From the NCBI GenBank assembly GCA_011947345.1, contig JAAVTG010000531.1, positions 1,054,001 to 1,118,000 on the forward strand: DNA of 64,000 nt, read 5' to 3'. Origin of the DNA: Phytophthora quininea (taxonomy: Eukaryota > Oomycota > Peronosporomycetes > Peronosporales > Peronosporaceae). The notes beneath the pieces are model-generated. The model did not search any database. It was not told where the DNA came from and worked only from the letters and a program-made list of their open reading frames with translations. Shown here piece by piece: positions 35,204 to 48,700 of the stretch. How positions within the stretch are numbered: the stretch's first letter is position 1; every line of letters begins with the position of its first letter. Position numbers and translations under genes: made by a program.

Positions 35204-35988
35204 ATGTTTGTCTTCGACTGGTTCTACAACGTGCTGGGCTACCTGGGTAAGCATCCTATCTATCTCTTCGTCGCGGACAACATGCGTGGCTTCCAGCTAC
35301 AGTCTTGAAGGCGCTCGATCCGTCAAGATCCATCTCTGCTGAGCCTAGGATGTTTTTATTTAACTTTTTTGTTTATTTAATCGCCTGCAGGTCTGTACCA
35401 TAAGAATGCCAAGATCCTGTTCCTGGGTCTGGACAACGCCGGCAAGACGACGCTGTTGCACATGCTCAAGGATGACCGCGTGGCTGTCCACGAGCCGACT
35501 CTGCATCCCAGTACGTGAAGAAGGGAAGGTCTTGACCTTTATTCTTTATTTTATTTAAACTTTTTTCGATCTGCAGACTCGGAGGAGCTGATCATCGGCA
35601 AGCTGCGTCTGCGCACCTTCGACCTGGGTGGCCACGAGACCGCGCGCAGACTGTGGCGGGACTACTTCGCTACCGTGGACGGCGTGGTCTTCGTGGTGGA
35701 CGCGCTGGACCGCGAGCGCTTCCCGAGTCCAAGCGCGAGCTGGACACGCTGCTGGGCTACGACGAGCTGGCCAACGTGCCGTTCCTGGTGCTGGGCAACA
35801 AGATCGACGTGCCGCGCGCCGCCTCGGAGGATGAGCTGCGCTCCGCCCTGGGTCTGTACGAGACGTACGGCAAGGAGGCCCGTGGCGACAAGGACGCCAG
35901 CATCCGCCCCATCGAGCTCTACATGTGCTCGGTGGTGCGTCGGATGGGCTACGCTGATGGCTTCCGCTGGATGGCGCAGTTCCTGTAG
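35204..35988 (+). CDS. SAR1: COPII small GTPase SAR1
   Basis: 191 residues in three exons after one base repair. SAR1 initiates COPII coat assembly at ER exit sites. The amphipathic N-terminus [20 protein letters not shown] inserts in the membrane. GTPase motifs are complete: GLDNAGKTT (P-loop), PTLHPNSEEL (switch I), [11 protein letters not shown] (G3; SAR1 has His where Ras has Gln), GNKIDVP (G4) and the C-terminal [15 protein letters not shown]. Introns lie at 35247-35390 and 35511-35576, with matching phases. A frame break at CCC 35722-35724 falls in the helix after DRERFP; one added C gives [14 protein letters not shown] as in other SAR1 proteins. Loss of this essential GTPase is implausible, so this break is good evidence that the base is missing from the assembly and not from the genome. 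Confidence 0.95.
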
Positions 35989-36378
35989 AGAAGACGCGAG
36001 CTCGGCTGGCTGCTCTTGCGAAGCGCAGCAGACACCCATGACACAGTAGGGCGGAGGAAATCTGCCGTTGAAGGCGCGCGCGAGGGCAGGCGGCTGGACG
36101 GAAGACGAGCAGCAGTAAGGAGAGCAATAAACGCCAGGTCAAAATGTTGCGTCTGACTCGAAGCGAGTGAAGCCATCTTGGTAATGATGGCCACCTTTTG
36201 CTGGTACGCTTCCGCCAGACCCTGCGAAAAAGCACACGACGTTGCGCTGACTGATGTAGAAGACCTGGTCACTCTGAGCCTTGGTATCTGAAGTTGTGTT
36301 GAGCTCCGAGGCTCGGAGTCGAGCTCCTGGTTGCAATGGAGAGCGAAAATCGACGGATCCTCCGCGTTCAAATGTCAA
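35949..36378 (-). CDS. Weak small-gene candidate, unknown
   Basis: A minus-strand ATG at 36378 opens a frame that can be spliced by a 43-base GT-AG intron (about 36240-36198, acceptor TTTCGCAG). This joins KAQSDQ to [19 protein letters not shown], an alpha-helical stretch. The frame then runs through less natural sequence and its stop would overlap the SAR1 3' end by 40 bases, so the true end is probably earlier and another base may be missing. I recognise no family. The intron would be unusually short. It may be spurious. Confidence 0.22.
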
Positions 36379-36774
36379 TGAGGTCGGTGCAGAGTAAACA
36401 CTGTGTATCTCCTGATCAAACGGGGTACATTTTTGCCATTACCGCCTTCCAAGGCCTGCTGCCACTGCACATGGGGGAAGGAGAACCCCGCGAGGATAAG
36501 TCAGGCTCCAGACAAAGAACCACGGCCACAGGCTTCACTTCCCAACCTTGAACTGCTCGGTTGCTTCGTCAACCGCCTGACCGCTGCTGATTTTCTGGGC
36601 CCGTAAGTAAAACTTATCATCAATTACGTCTTCGGCCAAGGCGGAATGCAAGACCTCATGATTTTGCCGCACGAGCACCTGTGGCTCATTGTCGACACTT
36701 CCAAAAAGAAGCTGAAAATCTGCAGCAGTCGCGACTCTTGAATTTATGGCACGAGGAGATCGAGCCGACCAAAA
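36379..36774. other. Intergenic upstream region of the giant armadillo gene
   Basis: No domain-bearing frame was found. Short open frames exist on the plus strand, but their sequence is Ser/Arg-rich without recognisable motifs. The interval presumably holds the promoter and 5' leader of the gene starting at 36775. No TATA element was noticed. Confidence 0.45.
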
Positions 36775-39700
36775 ATGGGCGCTTCACAGTCGCTGGACGC
36801 GCTCTTCGGATCGCAAAGCCTACAGGCAGACTCGGAACAGGCCGATGTGTACCAGTACTTGCATCGTGTAGAGAAGACTCTTTGGCTCACTGCTCCATGG
36901 TGGGAGGGGCAGGCTTCAGGCGATGCGTTCGCTGTAGATGGAGACGGAATCAGCCCCAGAGCCCGAAGTCCAAGCAAACGCAATCCGGCACCGCGAGATC
37001 CGCTCAAGAAGCTGGTAAGCCCTTGACAGCTTCAGGGTCTGTGGCGATGAATTCACTGCTTGTTTTGATTAGACTGCAGGGGAAGCATTGATGTTGATCC
37101 CTGGCTTGCTGGACGACAATTGGATATCGCCGCTGGTGGCATTGGCCGATTGCGTGGATCCAATTGCAAGGAGTGCTGGACTTGCGTTGCTGTCTCGAGT
37201 CATTCACAGAGGTGGAGAGTTTGACGCGTCCATGTTGTGAATCACTATCACTGATTTCAACGTTGCTGTTGCAGAATCTGTGGCCAAGATTTTTCTGGCT
37301 ATCGGGGGATGGCAAAGCTGATGGCGTTGCTGGACAGTCAAGACGAGCAGAGTGTGCATCTTGCGCTGGAGGTCATTTTTGCACTGTGTGCTGGCAACTG
37401 TACGTGTGTCGTGGAGATTTCAACTGTCGTCTAGCAGCTTACACTGTTTTGAACAGCAAATGTGGTGCTGTCATTTTGTGAGGCTGGACTCATTGCTAGG
37501 CTAGCTTCGCTGGCAAAAGGGGAACGATTGGAGTTGGTGCTAGCAGCTCTGAAGGTTCTGCGACTCACGTTGCGTCAAAGTATGCACGCATACTTACTCA
37601 TCCTTGAACGCCGCGTCTCATGTTGTTCTTTGAACTGCAGGTGCTGTTAAAACCGAAGTATCTGCTTGTAAATTGTTGTCAATCCTCCTCGAACTTGTAC
37701 ACTCGAAGCACACAGCAGTAGCCAAGACCGCTGTAATTTGCATCGGCCTTTCCCTTCCCAACGGTATGCAAGTAGAGCTTTTAAAATTTCCTCCGTCGTA
37801 TTAATCGTACATGTCTTTGGCATGCAGCCGAGAACCTGGCGGAAATATTGCGACTTGGTTGTATCGACATTTTCCTGCGTCTCATGACGCCCAACAACCC
37901 CAACGTCGATGCTATCATCTTTGCGTTGTCATTAATTGCTGATGAAGCAGACACAATTTTCCCGCATGAGCAAACTACAACAACACTAGCAAAAATGCTC
38001 GAGACGCTTCGTGGAGCAGCCAAACGATCAGCTGCAGCAAGTGCTACCAGTTTTTATTCGCGAGTCTCGCCAAGTCTGGGCTTTTCCACGCTTCGATCTG
38101 TACGCAGACTAACTTGGGTATTTTGGCGAAACTGTTGGTGGGAGGATCCCCCGATGTGTTGGCAGCAACCGCATATGCACTTGGTATCGTAGCATTGCAT
38201 GCCAATGACCGTATTCGACTCTTGCTGTTTCAAGTGGATGCACCACAGAATTTGAAGCAATTGATGATACTATCACTAGCTGCTGGTCCCTCACACGATG
38301 AAAAAGTAGCTCGGCTCGCGATCTTTGCATTGGCCACTGTCATGAGTGAAGCGTTAGTTTCTCGAGCTGGAGTATTGGTGAAGCCAGAGTTACGTTCGTC
38401 ATCCGAGCCTTTGCGCACCAAGACAGATACGGCATGTACTGGAATGCAAAGCACTGATTTCTTACCGCACGTGTATGCTCGTGCGTTTTCAAGATTACGC
38501 GTGGGGTCTACCTACGCACTCAAGCTCCTTTCAGCGCTCTGCACTGCACGTCACGTCAAAGAACACATGTGTGAAGCTGAGAGTGTATCATGTATGCTGG
38601 GGTATCTGCGAGATGCTAGTTCAAAATTTCTGCCTACTCTTCTGGTGTTATTTCTTGAATGCTGTGGCTGCGATGAAGACTGTGGATGTGGAGCGAGCGA
38701 AGCCCAACAAGAGAAATCGATACACCTGGTAGCAACTTGCTGTTTTGCAAACTTGTGGAGACGACGCCAGAAGCGTTGCAAGTACTTGAAGCGCTATTCC
38801 AGAACCATCAACCGGAATATTTGTTGGGTCTTGCACCGCTGCTAGCGGCTTTGGTGGCACATTCACCACAGCTTACTAGAGCAATGAGCGACACTACGTT
38901 CTTTGTGGATCAGTCACTTAGTGTCGCGACGCGACTCAATCTTGAGGCATTGCATGAACAAATGTTAGGCTTCCTGGTCCGACTCACAGCGTGCAAAAAC
39001 AAACAAGCGCTGGAGAAACTATTCGCCAGCGACCCGGATCGAATAGCAAATCTGCTGCAAGCATCGAGCAACACCAAGATCCAGTTGCTAGCTGCTACAC
39101 TGCTGCGGAGGTTATTCAAGAGGCTGAATTCGCGCGATATTCCTTCAAGAGCAGCGCAGCGCCACCTCGTAAAGTTGTTAGCGGCTCCAAGCCCTACCAC
39201 AGTTGATCTGACGGTTGCAGTTGCTGCTTGTCGAGTGTGGGGAAATCTTTTCCAGTTCGAAGATAAACGCGTAGCTTTCGCGCAGATTCCAGAAGCTGTG
39301 CCAAGTTTGCTTCAGCTGTTGCATCGAAGCATAAATGATCAATCCTCAAATGTCCACGAAGAAACAACGAGTTTGATTCAAGAGGACGATGACGGCGGCC
39401 AAGACAGCGTTGAAAAACGCTATGTATCATCGAACTACCAGCCTTTGTACAGGGTCATGCGTAGCGTCTTCCGAACATCGTCCTGTGAGATCACCCAACA
39501 GTCTATCGTAGCGGCTCCACAGTTTTTATGCATTGCGGCTCTATTCCCGCATCCTTGCGATCCGATCGCTAGGCTTGCAATTGACACGATGAGTGAGCTC
39601 GCTTGCTCCAAGACGCCAGGTTTGCGTCGCACATTGGCGGTGCCCACCGTACTCAACGCGATACAGCAGCTTCTGCGTGAATTGGAGCGCATTTCTACAG

Positions 39701-42700
39701 GAAGACGAACAATACCTCAACGTCATGTGCTGCGATTTCTTGGGCTGCTGGCTCGGAAGGACGCAGCCATCCAGCATTTGGTTGTCGAGAGTCGACTACT
39801 AGACGCTCATCTCCAGCTATTACAATCACCGTCTACGGCACTCAACGCCAAACTCCTTGCCGAAGCTCTTGATGCTCTCGCTTGGGTTTGTAGTGCTGCA
39901 CGATCACCTACCGACATCGAAGTCCAAGCTGAAATTGACGATGAAATTGAGACCGATACGCCTATGGGTGGCGAAGCCCCAGCAAGACGCGTCGTAGCTA
40001 CGCCGAAGATCGTCGATTTTGCACTGCGGCATGCGGATTCAGCACTTGCACCCGTGGCTCGGGCCAGCCTGCACTTGCTACAACGACTTGCGTGTGAACG
40101 CCCTGCCGTTCCGCAATTTGTGTTCGACTCTAATGGGGCTGCCGTGGTCATGCGAGCACTACAACAGCGATGCGAAAGCTCAGTACGACGGCGGGCGTGT
40201 GGTTTAGTGCACAACCTGGTGCACCGTCACGACGGCAATCGCAAGCAATTTCAGCAACTGGGAGCTACACAATTTTTGGTAGCACTCGTGACCTCAGCTC
40301 AAGAAGCTATTGAGCCGCATGAAGACTCGAACGCGCGTCAAAAATTGCAGATTAAAGGACTTCAAGCTCTTGCAGCACTTTGCGAAGGATCTGAATCTGC
40401 TGCTCTCGCTTGCAAGCAGGAGTTACTTGAGTGCGATGGATCTGCACAATTGCTGAGGATTGTCAGTGTTGATGATACGAATGATGAAAGATTGTGCGGA
40501 ACCTGGACACGAGCACTAGCAATGGGGGCCTTGGCTAGCAGTACAAATCAACGAAAGTTGGTGAGTGCTGGGCTAGTTCCGCTTCTCACGAAACTGTTGC
40601 AACACCCAAGTGGTCGAGTACGAGTTCCAACTGCTCAGTTGCTGGCTTATCTTGCCCAAGTTCCAGAGAACCGCGGTTCTATCACCAATGAAGGAGGCGA
40701 TGCACTGCTCGCAGGGATTATCTCTGGTCTGCAGTCCGATCTTCATGGGTTGCAACGGTACTCAGCATTGTTTGTGGCACACGTCGTGACACGCCACGAA
40801 GGCAACAAAGTTCGGCTAGGTGCGGCTGGAGCGGCCGCTCCTCTTGTGGATCGATTATCATCCCAGCGACTTCACGTGCTGGAAAATGCGCTACTTGCTG
40901 TCGTAAAGCTTGGGTCACACGCTGGCAACAAGGTCAAGCTCGGTGGAAAAGTATGTTTCGATAAATTGCTAGCTCTCGTTCACCATGAAACCCTTGAAAT
41001 CGCCAAAGGTGCTGCTAGAGCTTTGTCAGTTCTAGTTGTGGGCAACGATGCCAACAAGCGCTTCTTGCTGCAGTGTGAGAGTCCTGTTGTTGCGGAATTG
41101 ACTGCACTGCTGAAAGGATCGAATGGTACGATTGTGGAGAGTGCGATGCTGGTGCTTGGTGAGGTAGCTCCGATGCCAGCCCAAGCACTAGAATTATCGC
41201 GCTGTGTAGACGTATTGTCGGTAGTAAAACTGCTCGCACATGTCAATCCTCGTATCGCACGTGCTGCGCTCCTCGTCGTCCGGCATCTCACCTGCGAGTC
41301 GTTCAACAAAACTCGATTCGGTCTTGTTGAGTGCGTGAGTGCACTGCTGGAGCGGCTATGGCTTGGACTTGGAGGCGCAAGTGGGGCTGACGAGTTGGAA
41401 ATTGTGGAGTTGACAATCACTTGTCTCGCCAATTTATCTTTCGCCTCTACGATAGCTCCACGCATCGCTGGAGCGAAGGACCAATCCGCAGGATCGTTAT
41501 CTCTTCTGCTTCAACTTACCGTATCCGCATTATCCATACCAGTTCAAGACTATCTCTCGCAAAATGAAATCGTAGGTCTGATGAAGGAGAGTGGAGATGA
41601 CAGCACGAGACAGCTTCAAGCGTCTCCAGAGGTTAACAACACACACAATATGGTCGATCTGCAAGTGGAGATGGATGACAATGAAATGGACACCACAGTT
41701 TCTGGTCATTCCCCCAAAAGCGTATTAGTCATCTCAAAAGCGGCAAACCACGTGACGTCGAGGTTGAAAATACCTTACAAACCCTAGATTTTAGCGCGTT
41801 CCCGAGTCTGCAGACTGCTGTCCTGGAGCAGACGTTGCTGGTGCTCAGCAATTGTGCTGATCTTTATCGTACCGGTGAGCAGGTGGATACTTTAGCAATT
41901 GGTGTTTTGTGCCAATCCCTTAGCCACAGCAGCGAACTGGTTGCTCGTTGTGCATGCTACACACTAGCTTGTTGGCTGAAGAAGAACCATATTTTGCAAG
42001 ACGCGGCCACAGAGCGTGGTGTCCTACCTGCTTTGGCAAAATTGTTGACCTCTACAAGTTTCGCGGTTATAGAAGCTGCGGCCTACGTGTTGTCCAAGCT
42101 GGCAGCTCGAGCGGATAACCCAATGAAGCTATTAGCACTCGATGTCCCAGCCACGCTCGTGCACGGAATTCTTCGAAAACCTGTCCACGTGGCTCATGGT
42201 GGTGTACTAGATCGAGCGATACGACTACTAGGCACGTTAGCACAATTTCCGCGCGTGCGTCAAACCCTCAAAGGCGAAGAGATTATTGCTGATGTACTGA
42301 CACCGCTCTTACAACTTCATCCTCAAGCCCTTGGCAAGAATCTAAGTCGGCTGGTGTTGGCATTGCTAGCAGACGACTCTCTCAAGTTCTTCCTGCCGAA
42401 AAGACAGTCGCGCTGCTACGTGCATGCTTCGTCCATAGCGACACCAGCGCGAAGACGATTCGAAACGTGCTGCGCATATTTGTGGTTCTTGTCGCCGTTG
42501 AGGAGCACAAGACTACGATCTCTCTAGAAGATAGCGGGGAAGGACTTAATCGAATGATTCAGGAGCTACGGCTGGAAGACGGTAGTCTCGGTGAAAATGA
42601 TGACACGGCGTTGAGACTGCTGGGTCATATCGCCGGCACACGCAAGATCGCGGTGATTCTGCATGAAAATGACGTATGTGCGAAATTACCGCCTTACCTT

Positions 42701-45700
42701 TTACCGTACTCAGGGCAAACTGACCCAAGCTTGCCGCAGCCCGTCGTTAATATTGATAACGGGGCGAAGACTCTTGAAAATCGTCGCCTGCATGCTGTTC
42801 AGATCGCCGCGAGACTGTGTAAGATCCTTGGCGAGCAGGTTATAACTCGGCTGTCAGAATTGGAATTTACTAGTGTGTTGGTTGCTCTGTTGCGCCTTGG
42901 TCTTTTGGTGGAAGTATCATCTCAAGACGAAGGCGAAGCTGTGAATGATATCCCAATTACTTCTCGAATTAGGATGTCCCAGCTCGCTTGGGAGTGCATT
43001 GATGTGTTGCGTCAATTGCTTCCGAACTCCTATGACGAGCAAGTTGTCACAGAAGAAGCTGGCGTTGGGGTCTTTATCGAGTACATGGAGCTTTGGTATG
43101 CTGTGGCATCAGGAAATGCCCCAACACAATTTCCAGCTGAAGGCGATACTCTTGTATTAGCGTATGGGGTGTCGTTGGCAGCAATCGTTCGCACTCTGGC
43201 GGCACAAGATCCAAACCGGGACATTTTTGTACAAGGTGGTGGGTTTTCTTTGATCTTGAAAGCGCTTGGATTGGGGACGAAAGAACTGCCTGATATTGAG
43301 CGAGGAAAACTAGCCGAAGCTCTTGCCGGATTATCTCCATTGCCAATGATCGTCCCATACCTCAACGCAGCACCAGAGTTGGTGGTTCCTCTGTTTCGAT
43401 TCTTGGTGTCACCGTCGACGCAACAACTTCCGCGTCTTCTGTTATTGGCTTTGCGAGTGTTTGCAGACGTTATGGAGACTTCGCCAGCCTCTAGAGCGCA
43501 CGTGCTGCTGATCACAGGCGGCACCATTCAGCCACTTCCGTTTTTGCTGTCGTGTTTAGATTGTCCCAACGTTCCCATTAGTGATGACACTACGTTAAAG
43601 CTCATGCATGTAATGCGATCCATCCAACGCCTTGTTACGGAAGAAAGTGTAGCACTAGCTATAGCGGGGCTTGACGGAGTGCCGCTCATCGGCAAGCTAT
43701 TGTGTCTGACGCATCCGGCTCACGCCAATTATGACGATCGATTGGAAATTGTGCAACTCATGGCAACAGATACGCTTGGGTATTTGGCGTTTTTCGGTCA
43801 TGCTCCTTGTTTGCAGCTTGAACAACCTGCTGTGTCACGTCTGCTGGCTCAAGTTGATTTTGCACACGATGAACACGTGAAACCAGAAGGCGTAACTACA
43901 AGCCTTGGCACGCTAGCATTGCTTTCAACACTGCATCTTCCTTCCTCAGTCGATGGTGATCCAGCTCAGATACGAAGTAAAGTCCAGAAGACGGCAAAAC
44001 ACGTTCGCTCTTGGATTTGGCAAGATACTAGTGGCGTTGATTTGCTCATAGCGTGTGGACTTCGTTCTCCGGAGTATTTGAGTCTTCCATCATCAGTCAC
44101 TGCAGACATATTGTCGATTTTTACCACCGCTACCGAGGAAGAACCGGAAGCCGAAAATGTGATTAATCAACTGATTAAAAAGCGCGTATGCACGCCGGTT
44201 GCGGCGTTGTTAGAAGCTGTAGAGCCTGGGATTCGTCTTCCTGCGCTGAAGCTTCTTGCACGCCTGCTCAAAATGCAATCATGGGCATCCCAAGAACCAA
44301 ATGAAGACAACGTTAAGACTTCAATTGATACAATTAGTATGGACGACGACACTAAAGATGATATTCCAGCAGAGCGTTGGGGCGTAATTCTGCTGCATCT
44401 AGCCGAGTGGATGCAAGTATATGCTCAAGACCCCCATCTACCCCAGTGACTGAGCTACGGGATGCATACGGGTGTTTGAGTGTTCTTACTGGACACAACG
44501 ATCTAGCAGCCGCATTTCGTCGAGGGGAGGGTCCACGAGGTCTTATGGATCTGGTCGCTACTGCATTGCATTATTTCGGCGACAAAAGACTTCCTAGTAG
44601 ACCTGAGAGTCTCGTGCATATCCGGAAAATATCTGTCTGTGCGGATGACACACCGGAAGAAGTCGTTGCCAAGGCTGCACAAGCAGCAGAACGCGCAAAG
44701 GCTGACTGGCAGATGCAATTCGGAATCATCGTGCACATTTTGCGGGTTTGTCGACGCTTCATGTCATTTTCTCTGCACTTAGTGAGCAAGCTCTCACCCT
44801 TCATGTGCCTCGTGCACTAAATAATTTGGTGCTACTTCATGACCGTCACCTACTGGATGAGGCGCTTCGCTGCATGCTAACCCTAGCAAAGCTGCATGGT
44901 GAGGAGACTGAATTGCTGTTTTCCTCGGACCGTACAATTGCCAGGTTTAAAACGCTATTGCAGAGCGAGGCGAGACCATTACAAGCCAGGATAACTCCTA
45001 TATTGGCGCTGATGGCGTCGAACATGCCAACGCTACCCGGGCTCTGTGGGATGGATGGTATTCTCATTTTGGCGGATCTTGCCGTGAGCAGTTCAGGTCA
45101 TTTGCTTGAAAAGGAGGATGCAGCTGCATTGCTCGATCGTCGAGTTTTTGACGATGCTTGTGTCATGCTTCTCGTAATTTTTCATCCGAAGAAGGAGTTG
45201 TTCTGGCGTTCGATGTGGCTCAAGTTGTTCCCAAATTATTTGGTATTGTAGAGAAGATGAGTATTTTATTCGTGACTGCATCGAAAACCGAGTCGGAAGA
45301 AGTTCCAGAGCGGTTGATGATGCCACTTCGGGTTCTGGTAAAGATGTCAACCGTTGCTTTGACGCATATTCGCTTTATCGAGCTGCTTCCTCAAATCTGC
45401 TACCTACTTAACGGCGAAAGCGGTCCTGCAAAGCTCACCGGTAAATGGTGCGAGATGTTGATGGCAATTTTGTTCAACGTGTTTGGCTGTCCGTATGGAA
45501 GTAGTACTGCCGTCTGCAAGACATCAGTTGAAACATTATCGCGCGGAAAAGGAGCCGTGCTTCCTCAGTTGCTACCCCTTGATCGGTGGTTACCAGTAGC
45601 GGATACTAACCCTTCAATAGGGCGCTTCGTTGTCGAGCTGATTAGAGCTTTTGTCGGGAATGGAGAAATGGCATCGCCGTACGCAACTCTATTCAACCGT

Positions 45701-48700
45701 GGTGAAGACATCCCAGCTCTCATTACGCTCGTTGGGTCGCCGAATGACGAAGTCGCTGTTCCCGCCGCACAATTGCTACTCGTGATTCTGAAACAACGTG
45801 ATGTACGCGTTGCGGTGATCGTTGCAGATGGTATACCCGCGCTTGTTGCTGCTCTGTGCAAAGCAAATACCGTGAAAGTCCAAAACCTGATTCTGGCGCT
45901 ACTCCTCGATCTAAGCAGAGGTGATACCGAGGTTCAAGCAATTCTGCTAAATGCACCTGGCTGTGTGGGTAGGCTTGTGTATTTTGTACAGCAGTGGGTG
46001 GACTCTCGTGGTGGGCCCAACGAAAAGCCAACTACGTGGAATAGTACTGACCAACGACTTGCATTAAGCTGCACGCTGTTGACAGAATTATCTCGTGCAT
46101 TGCACGGACCCGAACGCATCGTGGAAGCAGACGGACACATTCCGCTATTGGCTCTGAGTATCCAACAGCAGCAAGATGAAGACATGCAAGGTGGGCAAAC
46201 AACTGTGCAGATTCTCACAAATTTAGCGACTGCTGGGATAACAGTAGCGTCCGGACTCACAGCATCAAAATTGCCAGCGCATTTCTTGTCGTGCGTGCTA
46301 GCTGAAGAAAAAGATGTTGTGTGGTCAAGTAATAAGCAGGCGCTTCCACTAAAAGACGCCTAGCACTCTCTGGTTTGGTTGCGTTAGCGAAGGCGAATCA
46401 AGCGCTTCGAGCTGACTTGGCCAAAAGCGCATCGCTGGTGAAGCTGCTTGAAGAAATGCTTAATCACGAAGATGTTGGAACGAAAGTCCTTGGTACAAAT
46501 TCATCACTTTCTCGCGACGCATTGCAGCTGCTTTATCTAACGAGTACAGCTGGATGCAATGACCTAGCAAGCAATTCGTCGATGGAACTTGTCAGTCTCA
46601 TATGTAAAAGCATCAGTCAAAATGTTGCGCAAAATGTTATGGAAGAAGGTGCTGCAATTGACGAAGAGACGATCTCTGCGGAATCATCACGTGGTATTAA
46701 GCTATTAGCAAACTTATTGGATGTTGCTAACGAGCAAAACACATCACATTGGAAGCCTGACAAGTTGTTAGACTTGGTGCCACTACTTCAATCACGCATG
46801 GCAGCACACCAAATCCCAAAGAAACAGCTCCCAGCACTTCGCGTTCTTCGTGGAGCGTTTTCATTATCAAAATCCGACAGTTTGGAAACGAAATTTTATT
46901 TCCCGTTGCCACCCAATCTACTTGCAGAACTGCTCACAGTACTTCTTGTGAGTCCTACTCAGTTGCACCATGAATTAGCAGAGCGAATCGTGGTTTTTGC
47001 TTTTCAGAATGATCCGGCTTGTGCTCGTGAATCTGTTGGCGACAATCACATCCTTGAACAATTGCTGATTGTTTTCACACAACATGGTAACGATTCCTCC
47101 GATCTAGCGGTCGTGCTGACGCACGTGCTGTACGTCTCAATCGCTCGGAACTTTGTCGTAGGTCAGCGCTTCCTCGCGAAATTGCCAGCTCTCTTGGCAT
47201 CGTACGACGGAGATGATAGTGCTAACCCGTCTTTGAAAAGGGCACTAAGTGTTTACTTGGCGTTTGTGCATTGCAGCAATCCCCCAAAGTCGGCTATGAG
47301 AAAAGCTATGTCCGATATGCTTCGTTCAGATGGAGATTCACGTCGTACGCTGGCAGTTCTCCTTCAACAAATTTTGTTAATTCACGATGGTATTTGCATG
47401 ATGAACGCAAGCGAGGAAAAGACCAATAGTTTCAGATCGGAAAATATTATGCTGTGGACCTGCATTGTTGAAAGTTGCAGCCCCACCAGCACGGCACTTG
47501 CAGAATTGTTTATTGCACAGGCGCCGGAGAGAGTGTGGTTATGTCTGCTAAAGGATTGGTTGAGCTGGATGGAAGCGATTGGCCACCCTGAAGAGGAAGT
47601 CCTGCGAAATGCTTGTCGAATGGTGTCTGTATTGACAAATCTCCGAAAAATCAAAATGAAGAGGACGCGATGACAGAGCAGAGGAAGGATCTCTGCGCAA
47701 GATGCCTGGCAATTCTGAATTGTGAGGATGGAGCACTAACACCACGAGTAATTGAAGGTGCTCTACAAGCGCTGATGGATGCTCGTGAGAAATGGGGCGA
47801 AACATTTGTAATCGACGGATGCACTTCGTTTAAAGGCACGACTGCATTGCTACCTAGACTACTGCGGATTTTTCACGCTCCTGAAAGTGATGCGAACCGC
47901 TCAAGACACTTGGTTCTCCAACTGTTGCTTCTCTTAGCCGGCACTGGCCATTTTGTGGAAGAAATGAAAGCTGCTGGGATTCGTAGTGCGGTTGAAAACA
48001 ACCCCTTCATTTCTGCTGAAGATAAGGCGTTGCCAGTGGCGCTTTTGGGTATGCTGGGCTACAGCTCCGATCTGAATGAAGAGTTTGCTCAGGTGCTTGC
48101 TCAATTTAATTCTGCTCGGACAACTTCTGAAAGACGCGAACGATTGGGATATTTACTTCGTTTCTTGGACCGATATTCCCTAACGCATGCGCCAACAAAG
48201 GAACATGCTATTGATTCGTTCATGACCCATCTCGTTGCTGACTGTGAACAGGCTCAGGCTGCTGTGGGGGCATCTGACCGGAATCAAGAGGAACCAACAG
48301 ACGAAAGTCAATCTGCAGATGAACTCTCGTTCGCGATCGCTAGTGACTCTTTAGTGGCACTGGTCAAATTAGCAGGCTTGAAGACATCGCCAGAGTTAAT
48401 CCACGATAGTGGTTTTGGAGAATTGTACCTTGCACGGTGGGATTTCAATGCGTTACTGGCGGTCGCTTTCGCCAGGCAACGAGGTGATGAGGATAATGAT
48501 TTCCAAGAGCAGCCGCGGCTAACACTTCCTCAAATTGCTCAAGTTCTTGGACTGGCAACTATGGTACGTTCCAAACTAGATGAGAATGCACGAAGTGTCA
48601 ATATGGATAGAGCTGCTGTTGGAAAGATCGACGAGAGATGGCTCTACAACGCGTTTGTACTAGTGGATCGACATCTATCGTCAGGTGATGCAAGGGCACA